Shown piece after piece: positions 10,173 through 20,328 of a DNA stretch of 64,000 nucleotides (position 1 is its first letter; the number at the start of each line of letters is the position of its first letter). The notes below the pieces were generated by a model. It did not search any database. It saw only the letters and a list, made by a program, of their open reading frames with translations, and had not been told where the DNA came from. Source of the DNA: Lineus longissimus (taxonomy: Eukaryota; Nemertea; Pilidiophora; Heteronemertea; Lineidae); contig NC_088322.1 of NCBI RefSeq assembly GCF_910592395.1, forward strand, positions 5,883,431 to 5,947,430, written 5' to 3'. A program made the translations under genes and the position numbers.

Positions 10173-10340
10173 TGTATCATATCTGGGACGCCAGAACAGC
10201 ACGTGTTGGTGCTGCCCTCTGGCAATACGTTGTGACACCAGTTTGGTGAGCTGGTAAAAAAAAGTAGTACCGTTTTGTGAACTCAAAACACGTGTGATTT
10301 CCCTTTTGTTGCGAGGCCCAAAGCTGGGAAATACCGCACA
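10173..10340 (+). repeat. 3' LTR (168 bp)
   Basis: Same length as, and apparently identical to, 1780-1947. It is followed by the target duplication GCCGG. Confidence 0.95.
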
Positions 10341-10649
10341 GCCGGCAGACACCTGGGCTAGTGGTGTCCTGCTGCTCCATCCAAAACTCTCGTCGCAAGG
10401 ACGCCACTAGGTTCAATTGTGAATGCCTTAATTAGTATACCTGTTTGGGTTAGTAGTGGGAAAGTGGCAAAAAACGATTGGAATAGGGGCGAATTGGGAA
10501 GGGGCAAATGGGAAGGGGCGAGATAGGAATGAACCCTTAACTTCGCTTGATATTATGTCGTATAAAGTACAGGGCTTTTAAGTCAATATATCTTAAACCA
10601 TGCTGCTGATGAGACACATCCTCCCATTGGTTACTTCATGAACCGATTT

Positions 10650-10744
10650 TTACATGCCGTCTAATTGAATAATATAGATTTCGGATCTCGGATTTCGGAT
10701 CTCGGATCTCGGATTTCAGATCTCGGATGATCCTTCTCGACTTT
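10650..10744 (-). repeat. Right terminal inverted repeat with decamer array
   Basis: Reverse complement of the 1277-1370 repeat. Alternating GGATCTC/GGATTTC units end in GATCCTTCTCGACTTT. Confidence 0.6.
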
Positions 10745-11431
10745 CGTAGCAAAGGGACCTGGCTGAATTTGGTTACATATTTCGTATTCATTTTTCCCGA
10801 TTCTACTTATTCCCTGCCGATCCCAGGACGGTTATGTTTTGGGTTATTGCCGTTATTGCCAATAATTACTGTATTTAGCCCTCATTAATGAATATTTTGA
10901 CTTAGCGGTCACATTGGGAACAAAAAATAAGTGGGCCCAATTTGCTTTAGAATCGGTAATAAGGAATAAGGAGCCAACTGCAGTCAAAACGAATCGTGAT
11001 TCACTGACTGTGTGATTATTATATTCTGCTTCCAAATACGACACTTAAGAAGTTGGCCCGAAAGTGACGAGGGTACGTTTTAGACAATAGAAGATTGCTA
11101 AAATGTTGAATCTTGAATGATTGCATCCTCGCTTTGCCAGTTGGCAGATTATCCTTGATTGTGATAGAGAGGTGTCCGCATAGGGAGGTTCAACTGTATG
11201 CTGTGTTTGGAGTAAAGTTTAATGCAGCAAGTTTTGATTTAGCAACACCATGGGCATTTTGCAGGCAATGCTTCACTGAACAGGGGCTAAAGATCTCCCA
11301 AGCGGGCTGGCTGTTTAGATTGCCTTTTTCTGGGACACGGATGTGCATTCCCCTTGCATCCAGCTTCAACAGTTTTTTATGTAAATAACTGGTGTGCTGT
11401 AAGTTTCATATTGCCACATTTTTCTTTTCAG
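10745..11431. other. No gene seen; probable intron of the next pseudogene
   Basis: No recognisable coding sequence. It ends in a pyrimidine-rich tract, TTTTTCTTTTCAG at 11419-11431, a good 3' splice site for the coding stretch that follows. Confidence 0.45.
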
Positions 11432-11767
11432 GCTGTATTGCCATTGGTGCAAATACGAAGACAAAAGCTGCGAGATCAGATTGATATCCAACAACTGAAA
11501 AATCTTTTGACGTTGCGATCCCATGTAACAGAGATAGCAATGATTTTCAATATGTGCACCAAAGTCATATATAAAGACATGGCAGAGCATGGTCTCTCTG
11601 CTCCCGCTAATATGTTCAAAAATCTTACAGATGACGAATTGGATGCCGCAGTCAGAGACATTAAACGTGACTTCCCAAATGCTTGAGAAGTTATGATGCA
11701 AGGGCATCTCCGAATTAGACAAATACATGTTCAAAGGAAACGTATACGAAAGTCATTGCGTTATGTC
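11432..11767 (+). pseudogene. Integrase-domain (transposon-derived) gene, N-terminal part
   Basis: Begins after a strong splice acceptor. The frame reads a helix-turn-helix-like region (QLKNLLTLRSHVTEIAMIF...), then DELDAAVRDIKRDFPNA, an in-frame TGA at 11684-11686, and MMQGHLRIRQIHVQRKRIR. I recognise this from an animal family of integrase-core proteins that carry the conserved FPN...MMQGHLR segment before the catalytic domain. The stop falls inside that conserved run, so this copy is broken. After about 11767 the frame runs into LINE sequence; the catalytic half of the same family reappears at 16711-17404. Family assignment is from memory. Confidence 0.7.
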
Positions 11768-12000
11768 ATTCCTCGCGCCAAAGGAGGATATGGGGATCGA
11801 TCTGTTGGTGTCCTGGGTCCGAGGCTGTGGAATGAGCTGCCTTGTACTCTGCGCTGTCTCACATCTACAACAACTTTTAAAAAGCAACTTAAAACATTTT
11901 ATTTTACCAGCACGTTTGTATAATTTATTCAATGCACTATTATCATTATGTATCTTTATTCATGTAATAATCAATTACATTGTGGTGTGCGTATAACAAA
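11762..12000 (+). mobile_element. 5'-truncated LINE, 3' end only
   Basis: The frame encodes the C-terminal tail typical of CR1/L2/Jockey-type reverse transcriptases (GDRSVGVLGPRLWNELP, then TTTFKKQLKTFYF). It is closely comparable with the tail of the larger LINE ending at 16630 (GGRAFSIGAPQLWNKLP). It is fused in frame to the integrase fragment, which marks the insertion point near 11762-11768. The 3' limit near 12000 is approximate. Confidence 0.65.
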
Positions 12001-12149
12001 AGAACGGAAGGTGACAAAAAGATTCACAAATACCGTACATAACATAATTTGTATTTTTACAATAGTGTACATCAAGCCTCAAAAAACCGGCGGAGGACGG
12101 CCGCAGAAATCAGAGCCACCCCCCAGTCACCATAAGATAGTGCTTGTGA

Positions 12150-12745
12150 GATCTATTGTGTGCACAAGAAGTCTAGAATGGCATATACCATTGCTTTATC
12201 ATCAGTGTTCATACTGTCCCTTAGTCCCAGGAAGTCCCTGATCGCTGCGGCTCTCCTCAAAATTTCATCTCGTGGTTTGACAGGCTCTGGTTTACCTCTA
12301 GCCACAAAATCCTACCTAGGAATGTTGTATGATTGTGCCATTAAACTGAGAGATTTGGAAACATCCGAGTTACTCCCGCCCTTAATCAATTTGTAAGATA
12401 ATTTTACATAGATGTTTGATGAGAGTGAATCTCGCATTAGGAAATTATACAGCCTGATATGGAGCATAAAATCAATCGGATCGGAGTTGATTAAGATAAA
12501 AACAAGAGCACAGTGTGTTCTGGGGTTAAGACCAATCAGCCTCCTAATTGCCTTCCTCCAAGCAGTGTAAACCTTCTCTATGGACTTCTCTGATAGATTC
12601 CACAGTAGTGGAATTTAGAAAGAAACAAATTCACCCTTCTGTTAAAATCTGACACGGTGTTAATAATATTTGAGTCTCGTTTCTTCGGGCCTATAACAAT
12701 ACCCAAGTGAACCGCCGTGCTGTCGGCCTGAACACGGACCCCTGA
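12150..12745 (-). pseudogene. LINE reverse-transcriptase C-terminal fragment
   Basis: On the minus strand three overlapping frames give consecutive pieces of a LINE polymerase C-terminus: GVRVQADSTAVHLGIVIG then NTVSDFNRRVNLFLSKF (about 12745-12610), LLWNLSEKSIEKVYTAWRK then RLIGLNPRTHC (12610-12500), and further sequence to about 12160. At least one frameshift (near 12610) and a stop break it. It lies opposite in orientation to the LINEs on either side. Confidence 0.65.
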
Positions 12746-13729
12746 AAGAGAACAAAAATATCCCGGTAGTCGACTCTGCCGTGATCAGATTGGAAAAACA
12801 CTAGACGCAAGGGCCCAAAAGCGCCGCGTAGCGGCAAAAAAGCGAAGCTGGCGAAACATTTATAACGGGTCACCGTCACTTATTATTGGACTTATAGCGC
12901 ATTTACGGGGTTGCAACTATTTTGCTTTATAGTGTCACCAGGAAAGAAAAGCATGCGCCCTAACGCCGATATATTTGTATAAAGTGATAATTGGAAGGTA
13001 TATAGTAGGAAATATCAATAAAATAATCATTCCATGTCGTCTTTTGAGGGCATTTTTGATTGTAAAAAATATATATGTGTACGTCACCGGAGTCTCTGCA
13101 ATGATAATTTTATCACAGCAGTCTCGCGCAAGTAGAAGTTCTTTACCTATTAGTTCTTCACTTATTAGTCTCAATGTCTGGCGCAAAGCCAGACGTTTTT
13201 CATTACGATTTCACTACGATGTTTGACAAGAAGGAGCAGGGCGCGAGATATGCTAATGAGCAGACTTCCCTCGCTTGAGTTTCGGAAGAATGTTCCATAT
13301 CGCGCTATTAAAGCTGACCACTGCTGACCATGACAGGCGTGCATATGACTGGTACAGGTTGGAACTGAACATTGAATATGCTGGTGGTGACGCTTTCTGA
13401 TGAGAAGTTGGTCGTGACTGATGCAGTATCCTTGCACTTGTCCACAGCATCGTTCAATCATTGCTCTCTGAGCTGGCTTGATTCTGTACTAACCCAAATA
13501 CTGAGACCAAATGCCTGTTGACTGTGCTTTAAAGCACAGTCAACAGACACCAACCCCCTCAGACTCAGAAACCACAAACACCCAACCCTTCCTGCTACCT
13601 TAATACTTCTGGTTTGCATTGGTGGGATTAAATGTTATCATATATTCGACTGAAAACTCTCCCGCTATCTGCAGCTGTATATTCAAAGACAATTTTGATG
13701 GGCATGAAAAATAACTTGTCATTCAACTA
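12746..13729. other. No gene seen; contains a 32-bp perfect palindrome
   Basis: No coding sequence recognised. 13515-13546 is a perfect palindrome centred on GTGCTTTAAAGCAC. Nothing else notable. Confidence 0.5.
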
Positions 13730-14550
13730 ACGATATAAGACTACTGGCGATGAAAGTCGGTCGGCGATGGCGCTCGTCTCGACTGATCTCGTTCATTTTG
13801 GTTATACACAGTCGAGATGCCCGATTGGACAAACTGAGACGCAATTTGAGAGTCTGCGACGATAACTTAGCATTCAAATAAAAAAAATTGACTACTGTCG
13901 ATGATAGTCAGTCTGCGATGTTGCTCGTCGCGACCGATCACGTTCATTTTGGTTATACAGAGTCGAGATGACCGATTGGACAAACTGAGACCACAATTTC
14001 GAGAGTCTGCGACGAGAAGTTGTCATTCAACCAACGATATAAGACTACAGGCGATGATCGTCGGTCGGCGATGGCGTTCGTCGCGACTGATCATGCTCAT
14101 TTCTGTTGTACAGAGTCGAGATGTCCGATTAAACAAACTGAGACCACAATTTCGAGATTCTGCGATGAAAAGTTGTCACTCGATAGCGATATTACACTAC
14201 TGGCGATGAAAGTCGGTCGGTGATGGCGCACGTCGCGACCGATCACGCTCATTTTGCTTATAGAGTCCAGATGCCCGATTGAACAAGCTGAGACCACAAT
14301 TTTGAGATTCTGCGATGAAAAGTTGTCATTCGATAGCGATATTACACTACTGGCGATGAAAGTCGGTCGGCGATGGCGCCCGTAGCGACCGATCGCGCTC
14401 ATTTTGGTTATACAGAGTCGAGATGCCCGATTGAACAAACTGAGACCACAATTTCGAGATTCTGCGATGATGAGTTGTCATTCAATAGCGATATTACTCT
14501 ACTGGCGATGAAAGTCGGTCGGCGATGGCGATCGTCGCGACGGATCACGT
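13730..14550 (+). repeat. Minisatellite, about 152-bp unit, 5.5 copies
   Basis: The motif CTACTGGCGATGAAAGTCGG recurs at about 13741, 13892, 14044, 14197, 14347 and 14499, a period of 150-153 bp. Units share CGACCGATCACG, GTTATACAGAGTCGAGATG and CTGAGACCACAATTTCGAG, with substitutions between copies. The last copy is truncated. Confidence 0.9.
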
Positions 14551-14767
14551 TCTTGTTATCGATTAAAGTTCACACATCTGCATTCCACTTTTTCCATCAA
14601 AAAACACTCAAGCTGAATAAATTCGACCAATGTCGCCATTCGTGACGTCATTATCTATGTCTTAGGCCTTTTTTTACTACCTGTTTTTACCATAACATTA
14701 TCATTGGTCATTTTATGCATTAATGTAGCACTTTAATCTGAATAAATTATTATCATTATTATTATAC
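14551..14767. other. Possible 3' tail of a LINE or other retroposon
   Basis: No gene. The segment ends CTGAATAAATTATTATCATTATTATTAT, which resembles the simple-repeat 3' ends of CR1/L2-like LINEs. Confidence 0.4.
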
Positions 14768-16670
14768 AGAGTCGATGTTGTCAATGTTGACAAAATGATC
14801 GAAGCTGCCAAGGTGGAACATTTTTCAGCTCGTCTTCTCAATTCACCAACTACAGAGACTTTCAAGACTGTTAAATCACTTCTGTATGGAAGGGGGTCTG
14901 TTACTCTGCCTAGTCATGAGTGTTCTTCTGAACTTGCTGAACGGTTCAGTTCATTTTTCAGTGAGAAGGTGCAACTCATCAGAGACAAGTTTCCAGCGTC
15001 AGTTTCGAATGAATCATTAGATGAACATTATTCACTGACTTCATACCTTGATGTATTTAAGCCTGTAACTGAACACGGGCTACTCAAACTCATTAGTGAC
15101 ATGAAACCAATACAGTGTGCATTAGACCCACTCCCAACATCTTTGCTTAGGAAGTGCATATTAGGAGACATTATGCGCCTGATTTGCAAGATAGTCAATT
15201 CCTCATTGGAAAGTGGCATGGTGCCAAGCTCTTTCAAACGAGCTATTCTTAATCCCTTGATTAAGAAGCCATCCTTAGATGCTGACACACTCAAAAACTA
15301 CAGGCCTGTCTCTAACCTGTCCTTCCTTTCAAAGGTTTTGGAGAGGGTGGTTTGCAATCAGTTATCAAGCCATATTGCTGAAAACGGTGCTCTTGACAAG
15401 TTTCAATCTGCTTACAAACCACTTCACAGTGTTGAAACGGCACTATTGCGAGTACACAATGACATAATTCATGCACTTGATGAAAAGAAGTGTGTACTCC
15501 TTGTATTACTCGATATGAGCGCCGCATTTGACACTGTGGACCATTCCAGACTACTTCAGAGACTTGCTGCTATGGGTGTTACTGGCACAGCACTGGCATG
15601 GGTTTCGTCTTATCTTGATAACAGATCACAAGAGGTATGCATTGACGGCAAATTGTCAAGACCTAGTCCTATCAAGTTCGGTGTTCCCCAGGGTTCTATA
15701 CTGGGACCAGTACTTTTTACTGTCTACACTACCCCAGTTGGTGGAATCATCCGTAAGCATGCCATTATGTACCACTTATATGCTGATGACAGTCAATTGT
15801 ATGTGGCCTTCACTATAGCTGAGATTAGTACCACCTGCTCCAAGATCTCTAATGCTGTCCACGATTTAAATCTCTGGTTGGTCGACAACTTTCTTAGCTG
15901 TAATGGCGACAAGACCGAAATTCTGCTAATCTGTTCCCGCAGGTTCAGCAGCACTATTAATCTCCCCGCCATCCGTATAATTGATGCAAATGTATATGCT
16001 TCTGTTTCTGCAAGAGATTTGGGTGTGATCTTGGACCGTGATTTCAATTTCAAAGAACACATTAACACATGTGTACGGGCCACCAATTTTCACATTCGTA
16101 ACATCGGGAAAATCAGAAAATATCTAACTCCAAATACCACCAGGTTATATGTCCAGGCTCTTGTAATATCTCGCCTGGATTTCTGTAATTCCCTTTTCCT
16201 TGGTTGTCCCAATTCAACAATTATACCCCTACAGAAGGTACAAAATTCTGCTGCTCGCCTAATTACCAAGACCAAGAAACGATCTTCCATTTCCCCAGTA
16301 CTCAGGTCTCTACACTGGCTTCCTGTGCAACAGCGCATCAAGTACAAGGTTCTCCTTCTTACTTACAAGTGTCTTCACCAACTTGCTCCCCAATACCTTT
16401 CAGAACTTCTCTCCGTTCATACCGTTTCTCGAACTCTGCGCTCTTCATCGGCCGTTCTTCTGTCTATCCCAAAGACCAATGTCATGTCAGTCGGTGGTAG
16501 AGCATTTTCAATTGGAGCCCCTCAGCTGTGGAACAAACTTCCTTCAACTGTTAGGAATTGCTGCTCTCTGTTATCTTTCAAGGGACAACTAAAACATTTG
16601 CTTTTTAAAGAGGCCTATCAAGCGCTTTGAGCGGCCCGTTAATGGTTGGATACTGCGCTATATAAGACTC

Positions 16671-16701
<31 letters not shown>
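14768..16701 (+). mobile_element. 5'-truncated CR1/L2-like LINE
   Basis: It carries the reverse-transcriptase gene but no endonuclease, as expected for truncated target-primed insertions. The 3' end GCGCTATATAAGACTCGTATT followed by (ATT)n at 16674-16701 is characteristic of CR1/L2-like elements. It lies between the two halves of the integrase-like pseudogene. Confidence 0.85.
14795..16630 (+). CDS. LINE reverse transcriptase (partial ORF2, endonuclease missing)
   Basis: 611 codons from the first ATG; the same frame is open a little further upstream to about 14731. Landmarks in order: LKNYRPVSNLSFLSKVLERV (fingers), LLDMSAAFDTVDH (motif A), GVPQGSILGPVLF (motif B), LYADDSQLYV (catalytic YADD at about 15778-15789), then thumb and the conserved C-terminal GAPQLWNKLPSTVR. 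The polymerase part has no stop or frameshift, so this is a fairly recent copy. Without the 5' endonuclease part it cannot mobilise itself. The family is the CR1/L2 group by the NYRPVSNLSFLSK signature. Confidence 0.9.
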   Translation: MIEAAKVEHFSARLLNSPTTETFKTVKSLLYGRGSVTLPSHECSSELAERFSSFFSEKVQLIRDKFPASVSNESLDEHYSLTSYLDVFKPVTEHGLLKLISDMKPIQCALDPLPTSLLRKCILGDIMRLICKIVNSSLESGMVPSSFKRAILNPLIKKPSLDADTLKNYRPVSNLSFLSKVLERVVCNQLSSHIAENGALDKFQSAYKPLHSVETALLRVHNDIIHALDEKKCVLLVLLDMSAAFDTVDHSRLLQRLAAMGVTGTALAWVSSYLDNRSQEVCIDGKLSRPSPIKFGVPQGSILGPVLFTVYTTPVGGIIRKHAIMYHLYADDSQLYVAFTIAEISTTCSKISNAVHDLNLWLVDNFLSCNGDKTEILLICSRRFSSTINLPAIRIIDANVYASVSARDLGVILDRDFNFKEHINTCVRATNFHIRNIGKIRKYLTPNTTRLYVQALVISRLDFCNSLFLGCPNSTIIPLQKVQNSAARLITKTKKRSSISPVLRSLHWLPVQQRIKYKVLLLTYKCLHQLAPQYLSELLSVHTVSRTLRSSSAVLLSIPKTNVMSVGGRAFSIGAPQLWNKLPSTVRNCCSLLSFKGQLKHLLFKEAYQAL

Positions 16702-17404
16702 GTATATTCAGTGCCGGGCCCCAACTTTTTGTGGCATCTCGATGTCAATCACAAACGTATTCGTTCATGGAGGACGCGATGTGTCATATGTGACAACAAC
16801 AACAAGTCAGAAACTGTTGGATATCTGTATAAAAATGCTGTGCTGCAGTATGGGTTACCAATTCGTATAAGGTCAAACAATGGAGGCGAGAACAATGCAG
16901 CATGGCAGCGAATGTACGAAAAGAGAGGGGCGGAGAGCAGGTCTGTGATTCAATGAAAGAGTTCAACGACTTGAAATAAAATAAGAATTTATCTAAAACC
17001 AAGGATAAATGCATTGCTCTTGACCCAGTGAATGACACTGATTTGTGTTGTCTACACCTTGTCTTCATTCCTAGGATTAATCAGATCCTTGAGCATTTTC
17101 GAAATGCGCATCATGCAGTCTCGACCGAGGGAAGAAGGACACCTGTTCAACACTTTTTTATGCCAATCAGCATATGGCAGTTCTGTATGAAAATCCTTTG
17201 GAGAAACCAGTTGATGACCCTTATCATGGAATTACACCAGATCAACTGCAGCAGCAACAGCAGCCCTATCTTGAAGTCCCGGTTACTCGCTGGCCCCTGA
17301 GTGCCAATGACTTACAAAGACTAACAAATCAGACTGATCCTCTTGATGAAAACATTGATGACAAGGAGAAATATAGAAATGTTGTGGAATTTGTTGGACA
17401 GTAG
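16702..17404 (+). pseudogene. Integrase-domain gene, catalytic and C-terminal part
   Basis: Pieces of the same family as 11432-11767 appear in changing frames. PNFLWHLDVNHKRIR (first catalytic Asp) is followed after a shift by FVHGGRDVSYV, then NNNKSETVGYLYKNAVLQYG and IRSNNGGEN. The family normally has RSDHGGEN there, so the second catalytic Asp is now Asn. From 17015 LHLVFIPRINQILEHF continues it, and after another shift YANQHMAVLYENPLEKPVDD runs to the stop at 17402-17404. A TATATTCAG at 16703-16711 could be a splice acceptor, in which case the inserted LINEs lie in an intron. At least three frame changes make it dead. Confidence 0.7.
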
Positions 17405-18360
17405 ATGTTGGCACCGCCAGGTCGAGTTGCTCCATGTACTGGGTCCAATGAAGGGGGCGTGATTCTTTTCTAGCACTGTTATGAGTCTATATTTCTTGTA
17501 TTTCTGTGTTTGTTCTAAAAATTTAGTGCAGAAAGTTTTGTAGGTTGAACTGATATCATTTTAAGTTGGACTGTTATCACTTTGAGTTAAACCTAAATTG
17601 TTTCATTTTGTAACACTGTATCATAATTATTAGCATTCTCCAAAGCAGCGTTAGTAGTCAAGCATATCGACGTCAATAAATAGTTTTGGTCATGCGCAAG
17701 GAGGTTGAATCATTAATGGTGTAGTGATATTTGGACTCTGTATATACTGTATGTTCGGGACAATAACACCACTTCGGGATTTTCAAGGCTCGGCCCCTTC
17801 TCCCGAGTCTGTTCACCAGATGTAACCAATGAGTGACTTCGCTGGCCCTTGCAGTCAGTCGGTAACTAGTGACGGCTCAGCCCAGCTGTCACGGTTACGC
17901 TAAACCACTTATTACCACAGCCCTATTGATTCGAAGTGTTGTGGACCTGCTGGTCGATGAGTGCGCATGTGGAATGACGTAAATGGTAAGGCCACTCGCC
18001 GACCGGTTGTCTCATAAAACTGAAGCACTATTTAGATTGATCCAAACCCCCCCAAAACAAAAACGTCCTTATTGAAACTCTGAAGGAAAATCTAGGAACG
18101 CTTGCATTAGTAAAGCAAAATAAGATTAGGCAATGATAGTAGTCACGAAATTCCGAAGAAAAACGAGGAGCTCATCCTCTGTTTTTCTACAACCCTCTTT
18201 TTATTGCAATTTGTAGATTAAGACTCCCTAGGCCTACGTGGCAGAAAACAGATTCGAAGTTTCTGGGATTTGTGGTTTTCTTGTGTAATTCTAGGGCCAA
18301 TTAGGCCTATAAATGAAGCCCCACTGAGGGTACCCACATTTCAGACAACCTGTGCGACAA
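17405..18360. other. No gene seen
   Basis: 955 bp without a recognisable gene, repeat or RNA. Confidence 0.5.
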
Positions 18361-18448
18361 TGGATGCTGTAGAGCTGCTGAGAAAACGCCGCCGACGCTA
18401 CACCGTGACAGAAAAACTTGCCTACTATACCTGAGAGACCTGGGCCGG
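18361..18448 (+). pseudogene. Pogo/Tigger-like transposase, N-terminal piece
   Basis: Starts ATG-GATGCTGTAGAG and reads RKRRRRYTVTEKLAYY, the start of the helix-turn-helix region also seen in the transposase at 47656 (RKRRRSYSVSEKIAYL). One extra base near 18428 shifts the frame. The gene is then cut by the Harbinger element and resumes at 21758. Confidence 0.75.
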
Positions 18449-18575
18449 CCGCATAGAAACTCCGCTAGTGAACGGCCCGCTGGTCACTAGCGGGACCTTG
18501 TCGGCCGATACCGTGGCGGGGTAATTCTGGAGGCCGCATAGAAGCGTCGATAGGACCCCGCTAGTGAAGTCTGCC
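18449..18575 (+). repeat. Left Harbinger TIR with subterminal repeats
   Basis: The terminal CCGCATAGAAACTCCGCTAG is followed by CACTAGCGGGACC, then a second CCGCATAGAAGCG and CCCCGCTAGTG. These are probable transposase or Myb-protein binding repeats. Confidence 0.8.
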
Positions 18576-18757
18576 GACAAGCTGTCGGAAGTTTGCGTAT
18601 CGGGCTGCCGTCGTGGGCCCCACATGCATTTCACGCGTTATTTTTTCATTTCTCTTGTCTGCATTTTCGTAATAGGTCCGGTAATAGGTCGCGGATTTCA
18701 ATTTCGCTATGTGCATGCGGTGTAGGCCTAGTGTTATTCACATGGTAAAGGCGAAAA

Positions 18758-20021
18758 ATGGCAGAGCATTCGAAGACTAAAACGAAGAGAGCGAGAGCTG
18801 TCGACTACAGCGTTGAAGAAAAGCAAACTATCATCCGCTTATTTTCGAAGCATCACGAAAAGTTGGATGCCTCTTTCTCGAGTGAATTGTCCAAAAAAGA
18901 CAAAAACAAAATAAAAGAAGAAATCATTAGCGCAGTGAATGCGGTTAGCCCGACGGAAAGATCCTGGGACAGCATCATTGACAAATGGGGGAAATTGAAA
19001 CGCGACGTAAAAGGGAAGGTGGCGAAAAGACATCGGCAACGTGCAGCGGAGATGGGCAAAACGGGAGGAGGAGAATGTCCAGCGTTGCAGGAGGAAGATA
19101 TCGATATACTGACAGAACAGGAAAGGATGATATTTCATTGTCTTCAGCCAGAACAGGTTACAGGTAAGGAATGTCGAAATGCAAAACCATACCCACTTTG
19201 TTTAATGCTAGACACGCGAAACGGTATACCCATAGCTTCGTTAATACTTTATTGCACGCGTATTTCGCAAAAAATTGCGGGAATATATCCGGATTTTGAA
19301 AGGACGTCTGAAAACTAATGTGATTTGTTTAAGCCAATTCAGCACCTTTTAATATTCTGATTATAATGTCTTTGACTTATCCACACAAAATACACTAAAT
19401 GCAAAATGTTTAAAGGGATATGATCCGAGTGTACTTCACTCATGGATTTTTAGATAACAAAAAATGTAATAAAAGATGCTGGGTATCACTTCCCAGTGTG
19501 GCAATAGGCCTACTTCTGCATACACTTTTCTCACTTCAGGAATCCCAGGCGGTGTTACATCGAACTCTGCTGCGTTTGCTCAGTCTGCGCCTGCCCTCAC
19601 GCCCGGATTCCGACAGGTTGCAATGAGCAGTACAGCGGATGAATCACGTAGTCGACCGGATACGCCAGCAGATGCTCCATCAGACAGGTCATCGGTTCGA
19701 TCCGACACGCGAGCTTCTCGATCTTATACGCCCCGGCCTATGCCAAAAAAAGCTAAAGTTTCTTCGGGCACGGAAGGAATGACTTCTTCGCAATACTATG
19801 AGAAGATGCTTGAGATTGAAAAGGAAACGTTAGAGGTAGAGAAAAAGAAGCTAAACATACAGGAAGATATGTACCATCTGAAAATGTGGTACTACCAGGA
19901 AAAGCTAAGGCGTCATTTCACGCCGAACCAGTCTCCAGAAACCGGTACATTCACTGACCTAGTTCCTGCGCCGAGTGCTAGTGGTACCAACATTTGGCAG
20001 CCATTTGCTTCATTTGATTAG
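18758..20021 (+). CDS. Harbinger Myb/SANT-like DNA-binding protein (two exons)
   Basis: Two exons, 18758-19163 and 19540-20021, give 295 residues. The donor ACAG|GTAAGG and the acceptor CTCACTTCAG agree in phase, the split codon becoming Gly. The N-terminal half has a Myb/SANT-like domain with the expected tryptophans (ERSWDSIIDKWGKLKRDVKGK), followed by TGGGECP..EEDIDILTEQER. The C-terminal half is Ser/Pro-rich, then a charged coiled-coil-like helix (YYEKMLEIEKETLEVEKKK) and a tail. In Harbinger elements this partner binds the nuclease and helps bring it to DNA and into the nucleus. The length and layout match the family and no damage is seen. Confidence 0.85.
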
Positions 20022-20328
20022 CCCGGTTATGCCTAATAAGAAAAGCTGTAGAAGTTTAAAATGAGGCATATTGAAATATTCCCGTTGTTACCTTATTTAA
20101 TAAGTAGGGACCGTTCACAAATGTCAAAATGTTCACAAGCATACAAGTCAAGTGGTACACTTTAGGGGAGGGGGTAAATAAGCTCCGAATGTACACTTCA
20201 TAAAATGTTTATATGCCAGTCAAAATGTTTTTTTTTAGGGGGCGGGGGGGGGCTGGAAAAGTTTTCCACACCGTGTATGTGTGTGAAAATGTTGAAAATT
20301 GTGAATGGCCCCTTACCATTAAAACAGT
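20022..20328. other. Space between the convergent Harbinger genes
   Basis: 307 bp without a gene, with a T8 run and a G-rich run near 20230-20250. Confidence 0.6.

Larger units (their letters stand above)
1780..10340 (+). mobile_element. Complete Ty3/gypsy-type LTR retrotransposon with an extra SGNH-hydrolase gene
   Basis: An 8,561-bp element flanked by the 5-bp target duplication GCCGG (1775-1779 and 10341-10345). The LTRs are 168 bp each, begin TGTATC and end CGCACA, and look identical by eye. The order is 5' LTR, TGG-type primer binding site two bases after the LTR, SGNH-like gene, gag, pol (protease, RT, RNase H, integrase), about 1.47 kb of non-coding sequence, 3' LTR. RNase H before integrase is the Ty3/gypsy order. 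All three genes are open, and identical LTRs imply recent insertion, so this copy could be functional. The unusual points are the very short LTRs, the additional gene ahead of gag, and the long 3' non-coding region. Confidence 0.95.
1277..10744. mobile_element. Old inverted-repeat (foldback-like) element, split by an LTR retrotransposon
   Basis: The two ends are imperfect inverted repeats of about 85-95 bp (1277-1370 and 10650-10744). Both start AAAGTCGAGAAGGATC, continue as degenerate tandem repeats of a GATCCGAAAT-like decamer, and then share AT-rich sequence containing ATTATYCAAT. The LTR retrotransposon at 1780-10340 accounts for 8.56 kb of the interval, so the original element was about 0.9 kb and non-coding. 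I could not find a clear target duplication, so the superfamily is unknown. Two independently inserted satellite patches in opposite orientation are an alternative reading. Confidence 0.55.

Noticed and set aside
13901-14645. Overlapping frames of 67-113 codons
   Set aside because: They are translations of the 152-bp minisatellite in various registers.
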